Part shown: positions 6,415 to 14,388 of the stretch, one piece after another | Layout of the letters: every line of letters begins with the position of its first letter | How positions within the stretch are numbered: position 1 is the first letter of the stretch | Notes under the pieces: generated by a model | Told to the model about the DNA's origin: nothing | What the model saw: the letters and a program-made list of their open reading frames with translations, nothing else | Database searches by the model: none | Made by a program: the position numbers and the translations under genes | Assembly (NCBI GenBank): GCA_045537905.1 | Contig: JAZSQJ010000081.1 | Span: 1-21,073, forward strand | Source: SIG636 sp045537905 | Lineage (GTDB): Bacteria > Bacillota > Clostridia > Oscillospirales > CAG-382 | Length of the DNA stretch: 21,073 bases | Direction of reading: 5' to 3'

Positions 6415-8313
6415 ATGAAGAAGGCAGCATTTAAGTTTTTTGCACTTATTCTTACCCTTTGTCTTGTTGCTTGTACCGTTCCCGCAGTTAATACGGGGGC
6501 GGATGCACTTACGGTTTCCGTAAGCGCAATAAACGGCAGCAAGGCTCAAAGCGGTAGCTATATCTGGACTACAGGCACCTTTGACGCCCAGTATTGGGTT
6601 GTTATTTCTGCAAGCCGTGTGTCCTACAACGTTTACAAGGCAGACAAAATCTATCCCATCGGGGTTAAGAGCGTTACTGCCAGCAGCACCAACATTCTGG
6701 TAGCTGTTCATCAGGACCACGCTCAGTTTGAAAACGCTTGCAAGATAAAGGTTGGCGACATACTTTCCCTGTACGACATCAATCTTGACGCAGGCACCAC
6801 CAACAACGGCTACATCCGTGTAAGCTCCTCCTACGGGCTTACCCCCTCTATCGGCTCTGAGATCAGGGTTGACTATGCAAACAAGGTTATAAGCAACGTC
6901 GGTGCAGGTACCACCGTTGACGCTATAAAGACTCATATTACCGAGCTTAGCGCAGGCATTACCGTAGCTAAGCCCGACGGTACCGCCGTAAGCGGCACCG
7001 CTCCTATAGGCAACGGCTACACCGTTAAGACCGCAAACAGCGATAAGTATACCATCGTTGTAAGCGGCGACGTTAACGGTGACGGCTCGGTTGGCTCTGC
7101 CGACTATATTGCCATGAGTGCTCACATCAAGTCTCTGTCCGTTCTTGGCACCGTTGCAGAGAAGGCTGCAGACGCTAACGGGGACGGTGCGGTTACCTCC
7201 ACCGACTACGTTACTATGGGCACACATCTTAAGGGGGCAAGCAGTGCAATGCCTAAGACGCTTACTACTATCGCCAAGACCGAGCCCGGTACTATAGTTG
7301 TACCCCCCAAAACACTTAACTTCAAGAGTAAGACCTGGAAGCTGAGCGAGACCGTTGGTACCCATAGCGGCACCGCTATCGTTAACGGCAAGCTTACCCT
7401 TGCCAGCGGCAGCACCAGCGGCACCTTCACCACCAATACTCTTGATATCGGTGCCTTCAAAATTATGGTTGGCTCCTGGAACGCCGTTACCAACGGCGGT
7501 AAGGTTAGCCTTTCCGTAAGCTACGAGCTTACCACAGGCGCATGGTCCGGCTATTACAGCTGGGGTACCTGGTCCAGCACCGCAGGTGTTTCCGGCTGTG
7601 CAGACTCCTCCTCCAGCTACGGTTATATGGAAACCGATACTCTCTTTGTAAGCAGCAGCTACACCACCACCGGTAAGATCAAGGCTCGCCTCACTCTTAC
7701 CAAGTATAACGGCGGCGTTCCCGTAGTGGATAACTTCTCCGTTACCACTCCTCAGATGGCAAGCCAGCAGACCCCCGGCAGCCGTCCTTCCTACTATCTT
7801 AACAACGTTCCTATGCGTTCTCAGCTCCATCCCGACAACGGCTCCATAGGTAACATCATTTGTTCTCCTACCACCACCGCAATGGCTCTTGAGCATCTCG
7901 GTACCTATATGACCTCCCTTGCAGCTGCCAAGAAGCAGTACGACAACAACTGGAAGGCTTACGGTAACTGGTCCTATGCGGCTGCCCACGCAGGTGAATA
8001 CGGCTACGTTGCGTACATCGACCTTTATACTCCCGAGATGATTAAGTATGCTCTTTCTCAGGGTGTTGTTCTGGGCTGTGCTACCTCCCTTACCGATGCA
8101 GGCCACATCGTTCTTATGACGGGCTATGACGACAGCAAGGGCGTATACATAGTAAACGATCCCAACGTTTCCAACTACAGCAATCCTCCCCGTACCGAGT
8201 ACACCTACTCCTACTTTAACGCAAGATGGCTGCGTTCCGGCACCAACTGGGGCAGCAGCACCTACGGTCTTGTATACGTGTTCCAGGGCGTTCACGACCT
8301 TAATCAGCAGTAA
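6415..8313 (+). CDS. Secreted C39-like cysteine peptidase with internal dockerin-type module
   Basis: The 632-aa product has an N-terminal signal with a possible lipobox (LVAC, Cys near residue 20) and an alternative signal-peptidase I site near residue 30. A beta-rich region follows. At about 218-277 there is a complete dockerin-type repeat pair, GDVNGDGSVGSADY and DANGDGAVTSTDY, preceded by a short beta module (GNGYTVKTANSDKYTIVVSGD). After a second beta-rich region (about 300-450) the C-terminal part matches the Peptidase_C39_2 fold: Cys483 in NIICSPTTTAMALEHLG, His564 in AGHIVLMTGYDD and Asn581-Asp582 in VNDPN form the expected catalytic set. The role is probably extracellular peptide or cell-wall peptide cleavage; the substrate is unknown. 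AAGAGG lies before the ATG. It is flanked by its own promoter and terminator. The dockerin in the middle of the chain, rather than at an end, is unusual. Confidence 0.85.
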   Translation: MKKAAFKFFALILTLCLVACTVPAVNTGADALTVSVSAINGSKAQSGSYIWTTGTFDAQYWVVISASRVSYNVYKADKIYPIGVKSVTASSTNILVAVHQDHAQFENACKIKVGDILSLYDINLDAGTTNNGYIRVSSSYGLTPSIGSEIRVDYANKVISNVGAGTTVDAIKTHITELSAGITVAKPDGTAVSGTAPIGNGYTVKTANSDKYTIVVSGDVNGDGSVGSADYIAMSAHIKSLSVLGTVAEKAADANGDGAVTSTDYVTMGTHLKGASSAMPKTLTTIAKTEPGTIVVPPKTLNFKSKTWKLSETVGTHSGTAIVNGKLTLASGSTSGTFTTNTLDIGAFKIMVGSWNAVTNGGKVSLSVSYELTTGAWSGYYSWGTWSSTAGVSGCADSSSSYGYMETDTLFVSSSYTTTGKIKARLTLTKYNGGVPVVDNFSVTTPQMASQQTPGSRPSYYLNNVPMRSQLHPDNGSIGNIICSPTTTAMALEHLGTYMTSLAAAKKQYDNNWKAYGNWSYAAAHAGEYGYVAYIDLYTPEMIKYALSQGVVLGCATSLTDAGHIVLMTGYDDSKGVYIVNDPNVSNYSNPPRTEYTYSYFNARWLRSGTNWGSSTYGLVYVFQGVHDLNQQ

Positions 8314-8330
8314 ACTTAATAACTGTTAAT

Positions 8331-8367
8331 AAACAAGAAAACGGCTGAAAAGCCGTTTTTCTTGTTT
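8331..8367 (+). terminator. Terminator of the C39-like peptidase gene
   Basis: Positions 8331-8346 pair with 8351-8367 around a GAAA loop, with one bulged T. The right arm is T-rich. The hairpin begins 17 bases after the stop codon. Confidence 0.85.
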
Positions 8368-8467
8368 CGGACCGTTTTCACTGTGTTTTAGTGAGCAAAA
8401 GGGATATCGTAAGCATAGGAGTTTCCCGCAATTCGCCTTTTTTACCTATCCTTTTTTGTGTTTTTGC

Positions 8468-8496
8468 TTGACAGTTTGGGATGGGGTTGTTATAAT
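8468..8496 (+). promoter_or_regulatory. Perfect consensus sigma-A promoter of the parAB run
   Basis: TTGACA (8468-8473) and TATAAT (8491-8496) both match consensus exactly with a 17-nt spacer. The parA ATG lies 31 nt downstream. Its position also rules out any parA start upstream of it. Confidence 0.92.
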
Positions 8497-8526
8497 ATAA
8501 TGAATGAGTATGAAAGGCGGTGTTTT

Positions 8527-9315
8527 ATGGCACGCATAAAGACGATTGTTTTTGCAAACCAAAAGGGCGGTGTGGGTAAGACTACCTCCGCCGTAAATAT
8601 CGCCGCAGGTCTTGCCGCAAAGGGCAGCCGCGTGCTGCTTGTGGATAGCGACCCTCAGGGCAACGCAACCAGCGGTCTTGGTATAAACAAGCGTCAGACA
8701 GCCGCTTCGGTATACGACGTGCTTATCGGTCGCTGTAAGGCAAGCGAGGCTATACAAAAAACCCGTTTTACGGGGCTTTACGTTCTGCCCTCCAGTATGA
8801 ATCTGGTGGGTGCGGAGATAGAGCTTGTGGAGGAAAACCGCAGGGAATACCGTCTGCGTGACGGCCTTGAGGAGGTTAAGGACGGCTACGACTATATCGT
8901 TATAGACAGCCCGCCTTCCCTTGGGTTGCTTACCATCAACGCCCTTACGGCGGCAGACGGGGTAGTGGTTCCCCTGCTTTGCGAGTATTATTCTCTTGAG
9001 GGTCTCAGCCAGCTTACCCAAACCGTGGCACAGATACAAAAAAGATATAACCCACGCCTGTGTATGCTGGGTGTGCTTATCAATATGTTTGACGGCAGGC
9101 TTAACCTGTCGCTGCAGGTTATGAGTGAGATAAAAAAATACTTTGGAGACAAGCTGTTTAAGGTTCCTATCCCCCGTAACGTAAGGCTTAGCGAGGCTCC
9201 CAGCTACGGTGAGCCTATAGGGGTGTACGACAAACGCTCCAAGGGTGCAAAGGCCTACGAGGCGGTAACGGAGGAGCTGGCAAGGCGATGCGGAGGTGCC
9301 TATGGCGCAGAATAA
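8527..9315 (+). CDS. parA: Chromosome-partitioning ATPase ParA (Soj)
   Basis: The 262-aa ParA/MinD-type ATPase works with ParB to position replication origins. The deviant Walker A KGGVGKTT (13-20) includes the signature lysine of the family. The DSDPQGNATSGLG and DSPPSLG motifs correspond to the A' and Walker B regions. No N-terminal helix-turn-helix extension is present, so this is the short chromosomal Soj type. The start at 8527 has AAGGCGG upstream. An in-frame TTG at 8458 exists but lies before the promoter -10 box, so it cannot be the start on this transcript. The 3' end overlaps parB by 14 bases. The gene is the first of a long co-directional group. Confidence 0.95.
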   Translation: MARIKTIVFANQKGGVGKTTSAVNIAAGLAAKGSRVLLVDSDPQGNATSGLGINKRQTAASVYDVLIGRCKASEAIQKTRFTGLYVLPSSMNLVGAEIELVEENRREYRLRDGLEEVKDGYDYIVIDSPPSLGLLTINALTAADGVVVPLLCEYYSLEGLSQLTQTVAQIQKRYNPRLCMLGVLINMFDGRLNLSLQVMSEIKKYFGDKLFKVPIPRNVRLSEAPSYGEPIGVYDKRSKGAKAYEAVTEELARRCGGAYGAE

Positions 9316-10195
9316 AAAGAAGGGTCTTGGCAGAGGACTGGACGCTCTGCTTTCAGACAACAGAATAGAGGACAGCGGCGAGGGCGGCTCCGGCATAACG
9401 ATGCTTCGCACAGCGGATATCGAGCCTAACCCAAAGCAGGCAAGACGCCGTTTTGAAAAGGAGCCCCTTGAGGAGCTGGCGGAGTCTATCCGTATCCACG
9501 GCTTGCTTCAGCCTATAGTGGTAAGCCCCAAGGGCAACGGCTTTTACGAGATAATAGCGGGTGAGCGCCGTTGGCGTGCCTGCAAGATAGCAGGCGTAAC
9601 GGAAGTGCCTGCGGTGGTTAAGGAGGTAAGCGCGGGAAACGCGGCAGAGCTTTCTCTTATAGAAAACCTGCAAAGGGAAAACCTTAACCCCGTTGAAGAG
9701 GCAGGGGGCTACAGGGCGCTTATCGAGGAGTTTGGACTGACCCAGGAGGAGGCGGCAGACCGTGTAGGTAAATCCCGTTCCTCGGTGGCAAACCTGCTTC
9801 GTATATTGAAGCTGCCTCGTTCGGTGCTTGCCAAGGTAGAGGAGGGTGCTCTGAGCTTCGGCCACGCCCGTACGCTTCTTCCTTTGGCGGAGATACTTGA
9901 CGAAAAGGCATTTACCGCCCTTGCGGACAGGGTGATAGCCGAGAAGCTGTCGGTAAGAGAGACGGAAAAGCTGGTCAAAGGCTATACCGAGCCTAAGAAG
10001 CAGGAGCCTAAGAAGGCAAGCCCCGTAGAAAACAGCTATTACAAGCAGCTGGAAAGGCGTGTGTCCGATTCCTTGGGCAGGCGTGTTACCATAAACCGCA
10101 GTGCAGGCAAGCTGTGCCTGTCCTATGCAAACAGCAAGGATTTGGAAACGCTGCTAAAATCCCTTTGCGGTGACGAAATTTTTGAGGAAATATAA
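9302..10195 (+). CDS. parB: Chromosome-partitioning protein ParB (Spo0J)
   Basis: The 297-aa CTP-dependent clamp loads at parS sites near the origin and stimulates ParA. It begins with the basic KKKGLGRGLDALL tail that contacts ParA. The ParB/Srx domain follows with the CTP-binding GERRWRA (87-93) and ENLQRENLNP (121-130). A helix-turn-helix lies at about 146-170 (LTQEEAADRVGKSRSSVANL), and the C-terminal dimerisation part ends near 297. The length is typical. ATG 9302 is chosen because GGAGG at 9292-9296 is five bases upstream; a GTG at 9296 lies inside that site. I saw no copy of the 16-bp parS palindrome in the window. serS follows after 22 bases, so read-through is likely. Confidence 0.95.
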   Translation: MAQNKKKGLGRGLDALLSDNRIEDSGEGGSGITMLRTADIEPNPKQARRRFEKEPLEELAESIRIHGLLQPIVVSPKGNGFYEIIAGERRWRACKIAGVTEVPAVVKEVSAGNAAELSLIENLQRENLNPVEEAGGYRALIEEFGLTQEEAADRVGKSRSSVANLLRILKLPRSVLAKVEEGALSFGHARTLLPLAEILDEKAFTALADRVIAEKLSVRETEKLVKGYTEPKKQEPKKASPVENSYYKQLERRVSDSLGRRVTINRSAGKLCLSYANSKDLETLLKSLCGDEIFEEI

Positions 10196-10217
10196 TTTTT
10201 TAAGGAGAATTTATACT

Positions 10218-11498
10218 ATGCTTGATATTAGATTTGTTAGAGAAAACCCCGATATAGTAAAAGAGAACATCAAAAAGAAATTTCAGGACCGCAAGCTTCC
10301 CTTGGTAGACGAGGCGATTGCCCTTGACAAGCGTCTCCGTGAGATAAAGGTAGAGGTTGAGGCTCTCCGTGCTGAGCGTAACAAGGCAAGCAAGATGATA
10401 GGCGGTCTTATGGCTAAGGGTCAGAGGGAAGAGGCAGAGGCGCTTAAGGCAGAGATAGCAGCCAAGGGCGCACGCACTGCTGAGCTGGACGCTGAAGAGA
10501 AGGAAACCGAGGAAAAGCTTACCTCCATAATGATGACTATTCCCAATATTATCGACCCCAGCGTACCCGTTGGTAAGGACGATAGCGAAAACGTTGAGGT
10601 ACAGCGTTACGGTGAGCCTGCCGTTCCCGATTTTGAGATACCCTACCACACGGAGATAATGGAAAAGTTTGAGGGTATAGACCTTGACAGCGCACGCCGC
10701 GTTGCGGGTAACGGCTTCTACTACCTTATGGGTGATATCGCCCGTCTGCATTCTGCCGTTATCAGCTATGCAAGAGACTTTATGATAGACCGTGGCTTTA
10801 CCTACTGCGTGCCTCCCTTTATGATAAGAAGCAGCGTTGTAACCGGCGTTATGAGCTTTGCGGAAATGGACAGTATGATGTACAAGATAGAGGGCGAGGA
10901 CCTGTATCTTATCGGCACCAGCGAGCATTCTATGATAGGTAAGTTTATCGACACCATCATTCCCGAGGCAAAGCTGCCCCAAACTCTTACCAGCTACAGC
11001 CCCTGCTTCCGTAAGGAAAAGGGTGCCCACGGTATAGAGGAAAGAGGCGTGTACAGAATCCATCAGTTTGAAAAGCAGGAAATGATAGTTGTTTGTAAGC
11101 CCGAGGATAGCCCTATGTGGTTTGACAAGCTCTGGCAGAACACCGTTGACCTGTTCCGCTCCCTTGATATACCCGTCCGCACTCTGGAGTGCTGCAGCGG
11201 TGACCTTGCTGACCTTAAGGTTAAGAGCATAGACATTGAGGCATGGTCTCCCAGACAGGGTAAGTACTTTGAGGTTGGCTCCTGCTCTAACCTTGGCGAC
11301 GCTCAGGCACGCAGACTTAAGATACGTGTTGACGCAGAGGGTAAAAAGTATTATGCCCATACCCTTAACATTACCGTTGTTGCTCCTCCCCGTATGCTTA
11401 TCGCCTTTTTGGAGAATAATCTACAGGCAGACGGCAGCATAGCTATCCCCGAGGCTCTTCGTCCTTATATGGGCGGTAAGGACGCCATAAGAAAATAA
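10218..11498 (+). CDS. serS: Serine--tRNA ligase
   Basis: The 426-aa class II synthetase attaches serine to tRNA-Ser in the cytoplasm. The N-terminal MLDIRFVRENPDIVKENIKK leads into a long antiparallel coiled coil (about 30-110) that grips the tRNA long arm. The catalytic core shows LIGTSEHS (around 232-238), motif 2 with Arg265 in PCFRKEKGAHGIEERG, and motif 3 with Arg392 in APPRMLIAFLENN. The TSEH, GAHGIEERG and APPR forms differ from the E. coli-type enzyme and match a second SerRS variant known in Clostridia and some archaea. All key arginines are present. ATG 10218 has TAAGGAG upstream. No T-box leader precedes it; the gap to parB is 22 bases, so it is likely expressed with parAB. Confidence 0.95.
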   Translation: MLDIRFVRENPDIVKENIKKKFQDRKLPLVDEAIALDKRLREIKVEVEALRAERNKASKMIGGLMAKGQREEAEALKAEIAAKGARTAELDAEEKETEEKLTSIMMTIPNIIDPSVPVGKDDSENVEVQRYGEPAVPDFEIPYHTEIMEKFEGIDLDSARRVAGNGFYYLMGDIARLHSAVISYARDFMIDRGFTYCVPPFMIRSSVVTGVMSFAEMDSMMYKIEGEDLYLIGTSEHSMIGKFIDTIIPEAKLPQTLTSYSPCFRKEKGAHGIEERGVYRIHQFEKQEMIVVCKPEDSPMWFDKLWQNTVDLFRSLDIPVRTLECCSGDLADLKVKSIDIEAWSPRQGKYFEVGSCSNLGDAQARRLKIRVDAEGKKYYAHTLNITVVAPPRMLIAFLENNLQADGSIAIPEALRPYMGGKDAIRK

Positions 11499-11503
11499 TC
11501 CCC

Positions 11504-11556
11504 ACAAAAATACGTTTCTGCGGCGCCTGTCCGCAAAAAACACGGAATATTTTTGT
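11504..11556 (+). other. Weak branched hairpin between serS and the next gene
   Basis: A 9-bp outer stem (11504-11512 with 11548-11556) encloses a 5-bp hairpin (11519-11523 with 11531-11535). The outer right arm is T-rich. It could be a partial terminator or attenuator between serS and the membrane-protein genes, but the large open interior makes it weak. Confidence 0.35.
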
Positions 11557-11584
11557 TGGCATTTAACAACAAGGAGGCAAGCGT

Positions 11585-12013
11585 TTGAATATACTTGGCA
11601 TTAAAAACGGCGAGCATCTTCTGTGGTGCTTTGCCGCAGGTCTTTTTGCGGCGTGCATATACGGCTTTTATGCAAAGTGCGTTGTGGGCAAGCTTATAAG
11701 AGGACTTGCAAGGGAGGATGCGGCAGACGAGGGCAGTGCCGTTACCCTTAAACAAATCGGTTGCGGAATATTTATATTCAAGCTTGCTTTGCGTAAGGGC
11801 AGCAGCCTGTCCGAGGCGGTGATAGCCACCGAGGACGGCAAGCGTTACTATCTCCTGCCCGAAAGCAAGGACAAAATGCTTTCCAAATACGGCGCAAACA
11901 GCGGCAGCCTTTTGTCCTTGGTGCTGACCCTGCTTATAGCGGCAGTGGTTGCCATTATTTGTGCGGCTCTGTTGCCTTGGGTAACGGATATGTACAAGGG
12001 CCTTGTAGGCTAA
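11585..12013 (+). CDS. Unrecognised two-helix membrane protein
   Basis: I do not recognise this 142-aa protein. Two hydrophobic segments are visible, at about 11-32 and 108-132. Between them is a hydrophilic loop of about 75 residues with a GIFIFKLALRKGSSLSEAVI stretch and EDGKRYYLLPESK. The segments look like transmembrane helices with a small soluble domain between. The start codon is TTG at 11585, supported by AAGGAGG seven bases upstream; no in-frame ATG gives a better fit. The gene lies 86 bases after serS and 25 bases before the start of the MORN-repeat gene, which suggests the two membrane proteins are made together. No function can be assigned. Confidence 0.75.
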   Translation: MNILGIKNGEHLLWCFAAGLFAACIYGFYAKCVVGKLIRGLAREDAADEGSAVTLKQIGCGIFIFKLALRKGSSLSEAVIATEDGKRYYLLPESKDKMLSKYGANSGSLLSLVLTLLIAAVVAIICAALLPWVTDMYKGLVG

Positions 12014-12038
12014 ATTATATTTGAAAGGTGGATTACCT

Positions 12039-12941
12039 TTGACACAAAGAAGAAGAATACATCCCGTGCTGATGGTGGTTATATGGGCGCTGGCACTGGT
12101 TCTTGTTACCGTTATAATAGTGCTGGCTCTGGGCTACAGATACACCTCCGACAACGGCATCAAATTTATAGGCAAGGTGGAAAACGGTCAGCCCTGGAGC
12201 GGCAGGCTAAGCTATCCCAACGGTATGACTGCCACCCTTGACAAGGCAAACGATACCATCACCTACGAAAACGGCGACGTTTACGTGGGCGAGATTGACA
12301 TTCTGTGCCGTGACGGTAAGGGCGTTATGACCTATGCCAACGGCGACAAATACGACGGTAACTGGCAAAACGATAAGGTTGACGGCAACGGAACCTTCTA
12401 TTATTCCAATAACGATATCTACTCCGGCGAGTTCAAAAGCGGCAAGCGTCACGGACAGGGCACTATGCACTGGGCAAACAACGACGTATATCAGGGCGCC
12501 TTTGTGGACAATATGATGGATGGATACGGTAAGTACACCTGGGCAAACGGCTCCACCTACGAGGGCTATTACTCCAAGGACGCCCGCAACGGCGAGGGTA
12601 TCCTTATCATCAGCGGCGGCGAGTCTATGGAGAGATACGAGGGTGAGTGGCTTAACGATAAAAAAAGCGGTAACGGTGTCCAGGAGTACAGCAACGGCGA
12701 CCGTTACTCAGGCAGGTTTATAAACGGCTTGCCCGATACCCGCATTACCGACGAAAAGGGCGGCTTTGTACTTATGGAGGACGGCAGGTACCAGCACGGT
12801 GCCGAGTCTATCTATACCTACGCTACGGGCAGACAGTTTACAGGTTACTTTGAAGCAGGCAAGCAGATAACCGTGGACAACGGCACGGATACCGTACCCC
12901 CCGTTCCCGAAACAAGCGCTGACGAGAGCGCAGATGCATAA
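12039..12941 (+). CDS. Membrane-anchored MORN-repeat protein
   Basis: The 300-aa product has a short basic N-terminus (MTQRRRIHP), one membrane helix at about 10-32, and then MORN repeats from about residue 70 to 255. Examples are YANGDKYDGNWQNDKVDGNG, YSNNDIYSGEFKSGKRHGQG, WANNDVYQGAFVDNMMDGYG, WANGSTYEGYYSKDARNGEG and YSNGDRYSGRFINGLPD. About seven repeats form an elongated beta-hairpin stack. The basic N-terminus predicts that the repeats lie outside the cell. MORN repeats are linked to membrane-lipid or protein contacts in eukaryotes; in bacteria their function is mostly open. The TTG at 12039 is taken as start because GGTGG lies seven bases upstream; an in-frame TTG at 12021 would precede that site. 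A Pro/Glu/Asp-rich tail ends the chain. fucO begins 19 bases later. Confidence 0.85.
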   Translation: MTQRRRIHPVLMVVIWALALVLVTVIIVLALGYRYTSDNGIKFIGKVENGQPWSGRLSYPNGMTATLDKANDTITYENGDVYVGEIDILCRDGKGVMTYANGDKYDGNWQNDKVDGNGTFYYSNNDIYSGEFKSGKRHGQGTMHWANNDVYQGAFVDNMMDGYGKYTWANGSTYEGYYSKDARNGEGILIISGGESMERYEGEWLNDKKSGNGVQEYSNGDRYSGRFINGLPDTRITDEKGGFVLMEDGRYQHGAESIYTYATGRQFTGYFEAGKQITVDNGTDTVPPVPETSADESADA

Positions 12942-12960
12942 ATACTAAGGAGGAAATACT

Positions 12961-14109
12961 ATGGCAAACAGATTTGTGCTTAACGAAACAAGCTATCACG
13001 GCAAGGGCGCTATTGCAGAGATTGCAAACGAGATAAAGGCAAGAGCCTTTGGCAAGGCGCTTGTTTGCTCCGACCCGGACCTGATTAAATTCGGCGTAAC
13101 CAAAAAGGTTACCGACGTGCTTGAGGCTGCCGCTATCCCCTACGAGATATACAGCGGTATTAAGCCTAACCCCACTATTGAAAACGTTCAGGGCGGCGTT
13201 GAGGCGTTTAAGACCAGCGGTGCAGATTGCATCGTTGCCATAGGCGGCGGCTCCTCTATAGACACTGCCAAGGCAATAGGTATTATCATTGCCAATCCCG
13301 AGTTTTATGACGTTAAAAGCCTTGAGGGCGTTGCTCCTACCAAAAATAAGAGCGTGCCGATTATAGCGGTACCCACCACCGCAGGCACGGCGGCAGAGGT
13401 TACTATAAACTACGTTATCACCGATGCGGAAAATGACCGCAAGATGGTTTGCGTTGACGTACACGATATCCCCGTCGTTGCAGTGGTTGACCCGGATATG
13501 ATGGCTACTATGCCCAGAGGTCTTACCGCCGCTACCGGTATGGACGCCCTTACCCACGCTATCGAGGGCTATATAACCAAGGGCGCCTGGGAGCTTAGCG
13601 ATATGTTCCACGTCAAGGCGATAGAGATTATCGCAAGGTCTCTCCGTGCTGCGGTAGAAGGCACCGACGAGGGCAGAGAGGGTATGGCGTTGGGTCAGTA
13701 CGTTGCGGGCATGGGATTCAGCAACGTAGGCCTGGGTATAGTTCATTCTATGGCTCATCCTTTGGGCGCGGTATATGATACCCCCCACGGCGTAGCAAAC
13801 GCAATTATACTCCCTACCGTTATGGAGTATAACGCTCCCGCAACGGGCGAAAAGTACAGAGATATAGCTAAGGCTATGGGTGTGTGCGGTACTGAGGATA
13901 TGAGCATTGAGGAAGCAAGAGAAGCGGCAATAGCTGCGGTTAAAAAGCTTTCTGCCGACGTGGGCATCCCTGCAGACCTGAAGGAGATAGTAAAGGCAGA
14001 GGATATCGACTTCCTCTCCCAGTCTGCTTACGACGACGCCTGCCGCCCCGGCAACCCCAGAGACACCAGTGTGGAAGAGATTAAGGCGCTGTATCTTAGT
14101 CTTATGTAA
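12961..14109 (+). CDS. fucO: Iron-dependent alcohol dehydrogenase, lactaldehyde reductase (FucO) type
   Basis: The 382-aa group III alcohol dehydrogenase closely resembles E. coli FucO from end to end, from MANRFVLNET onward. FucO reduces L-lactaldehyde to 1,2-propanediol with NADH in anaerobic fucose or rhamnose breakdown. The nucleotide-binding IGGGSS lies at 94-99 and PTTAGTAAEVT at 138-148. The iron ligands correspond to Asp195, His199, His262 and His276 in MDALTHAIEGYI and VHSMAHPLGAVYDTPHG. An AAGGAGGA site precedes the ATG. No fucose or rhamnose genes are adjacent; the gene sits at the end of the parAB-serS run, so a general aldehyde-reducing role is possible. The family is certain, the substrate is inferred from similarity. 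Confidence 0.92.
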   Translation: MANRFVLNETSYHGKGAIAEIANEIKARAFGKALVCSDPDLIKFGVTKKVTDVLEAAAIPYEIYSGIKPNPTIENVQGGVEAFKTSGADCIVAIGGGSSIDTAKAIGIIIANPEFYDVKSLEGVAPTKNKSVPIIAVPTTAGTAAEVTINYVITDAENDRKMVCVDVHDIPVVAVVDPDMMATMPRGLTAATGMDALTHAIEGYITKGAWELSDMFHVKAIEIIARSLRAAVEGTDEGREGMALGQYVAGMGFSNVGLGIVHSMAHPLGAVYDTPHGVANAIILPTVMEYNAPATGEKYRDIAKAMGVCGTEDMSIEEAREAAIAAVKKLSADVGIPADLKEIVKAEDIDFLSQSAYDDACRPGNPRDTSVEEIKALYLSLM

Positions 14110-14128
14110 AAGATAGTATATAATGAAA

Positions 14129-14164
14129 AGCGGCTGTAAAAAACGAAGGTTTTTTACAGCCGCT
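14129..14164 (+). terminator. 16-bp hairpin after fucO (copy 1 of a duplicated hairpin)
   Basis: A perfect 16-bp stem (14129-14144 with 14149-14164) surrounds a GAAG loop. It lies 19 bases after the fucO stop. The expected T tail is missing because the next palindromic element begins directly after it. Almost the same hairpin recurs at 14389-14422 with a T tail. Confidence 0.75.
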
Positions 14165-14271
14165 CAGCTTGATGACAAACCTTGTCATCAAGCTGGCAGA
14201 GTGCTGAGAAAGAGTGCAGGCAAGACGAACCGAGGCGATAACTGTACTAAGTACTGTGAGCCGAGGTTCGT
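14165..14271 (+). repeat. Conserved palindromic element, copy 1
   Basis: The element has three parts. A perfect 14-bp hairpin (14165-14178 with 14182-14195) comes first. A conserved stretch follows with two AGAGTGC direct repeats six bases apart (14198-14217). A long stem-loop (14225-14236 with 14260-14271) ends it, whose arms both carry CCGAGG and so contain a tandem G-A/A-G mismatch. Inside its loop is a GTAC/GTAC stem. The second copy starts at 20978. I do not know a named family for it; a structured RNA or a non-autonomous mobile element are both possible. Confidence 0.7.
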
Positions 14272-14297
14272 TTTGAACGGAAAAACAAATATAATGC

Positions 14298-14330
14298 AGA
14301 AAATTCAGGGATGCCTTCCCTGAATTTTCT
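14298..14330. terminator. 13-bp hairpin in the fucO downstream region
   Basis: Positions 14298-14310 pair perfectly with 14318-14330. Each arm has an A-rich or T-rich outer half, so it could act as a terminator on either strand. Confidence 0.6.
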
Positions 14331-14388
14331 ACTTTAGAATAATTGTGTTTTGTTCTTTTTCGTGTTCTGTGCCTTTGTCAGCGGTCTG

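Noticed and set aside
6349..8295. A 648-aa open frame on the minus strand over the C39-like peptidase
   Set aside because: Same reason: antisense to a well-supported gene and of shadow-like composition.
8458..8526. Upstream TTG start extending ParA by 23 residues
   Set aside because: The consensus promoter -10 box lies inside this stretch and the family N-terminus begins at ATG 8527.
8368..10217. parS site near parAB
   Set aside because: I found no match to the known 16-bp parS palindrome in this region or elsewhere in the window.
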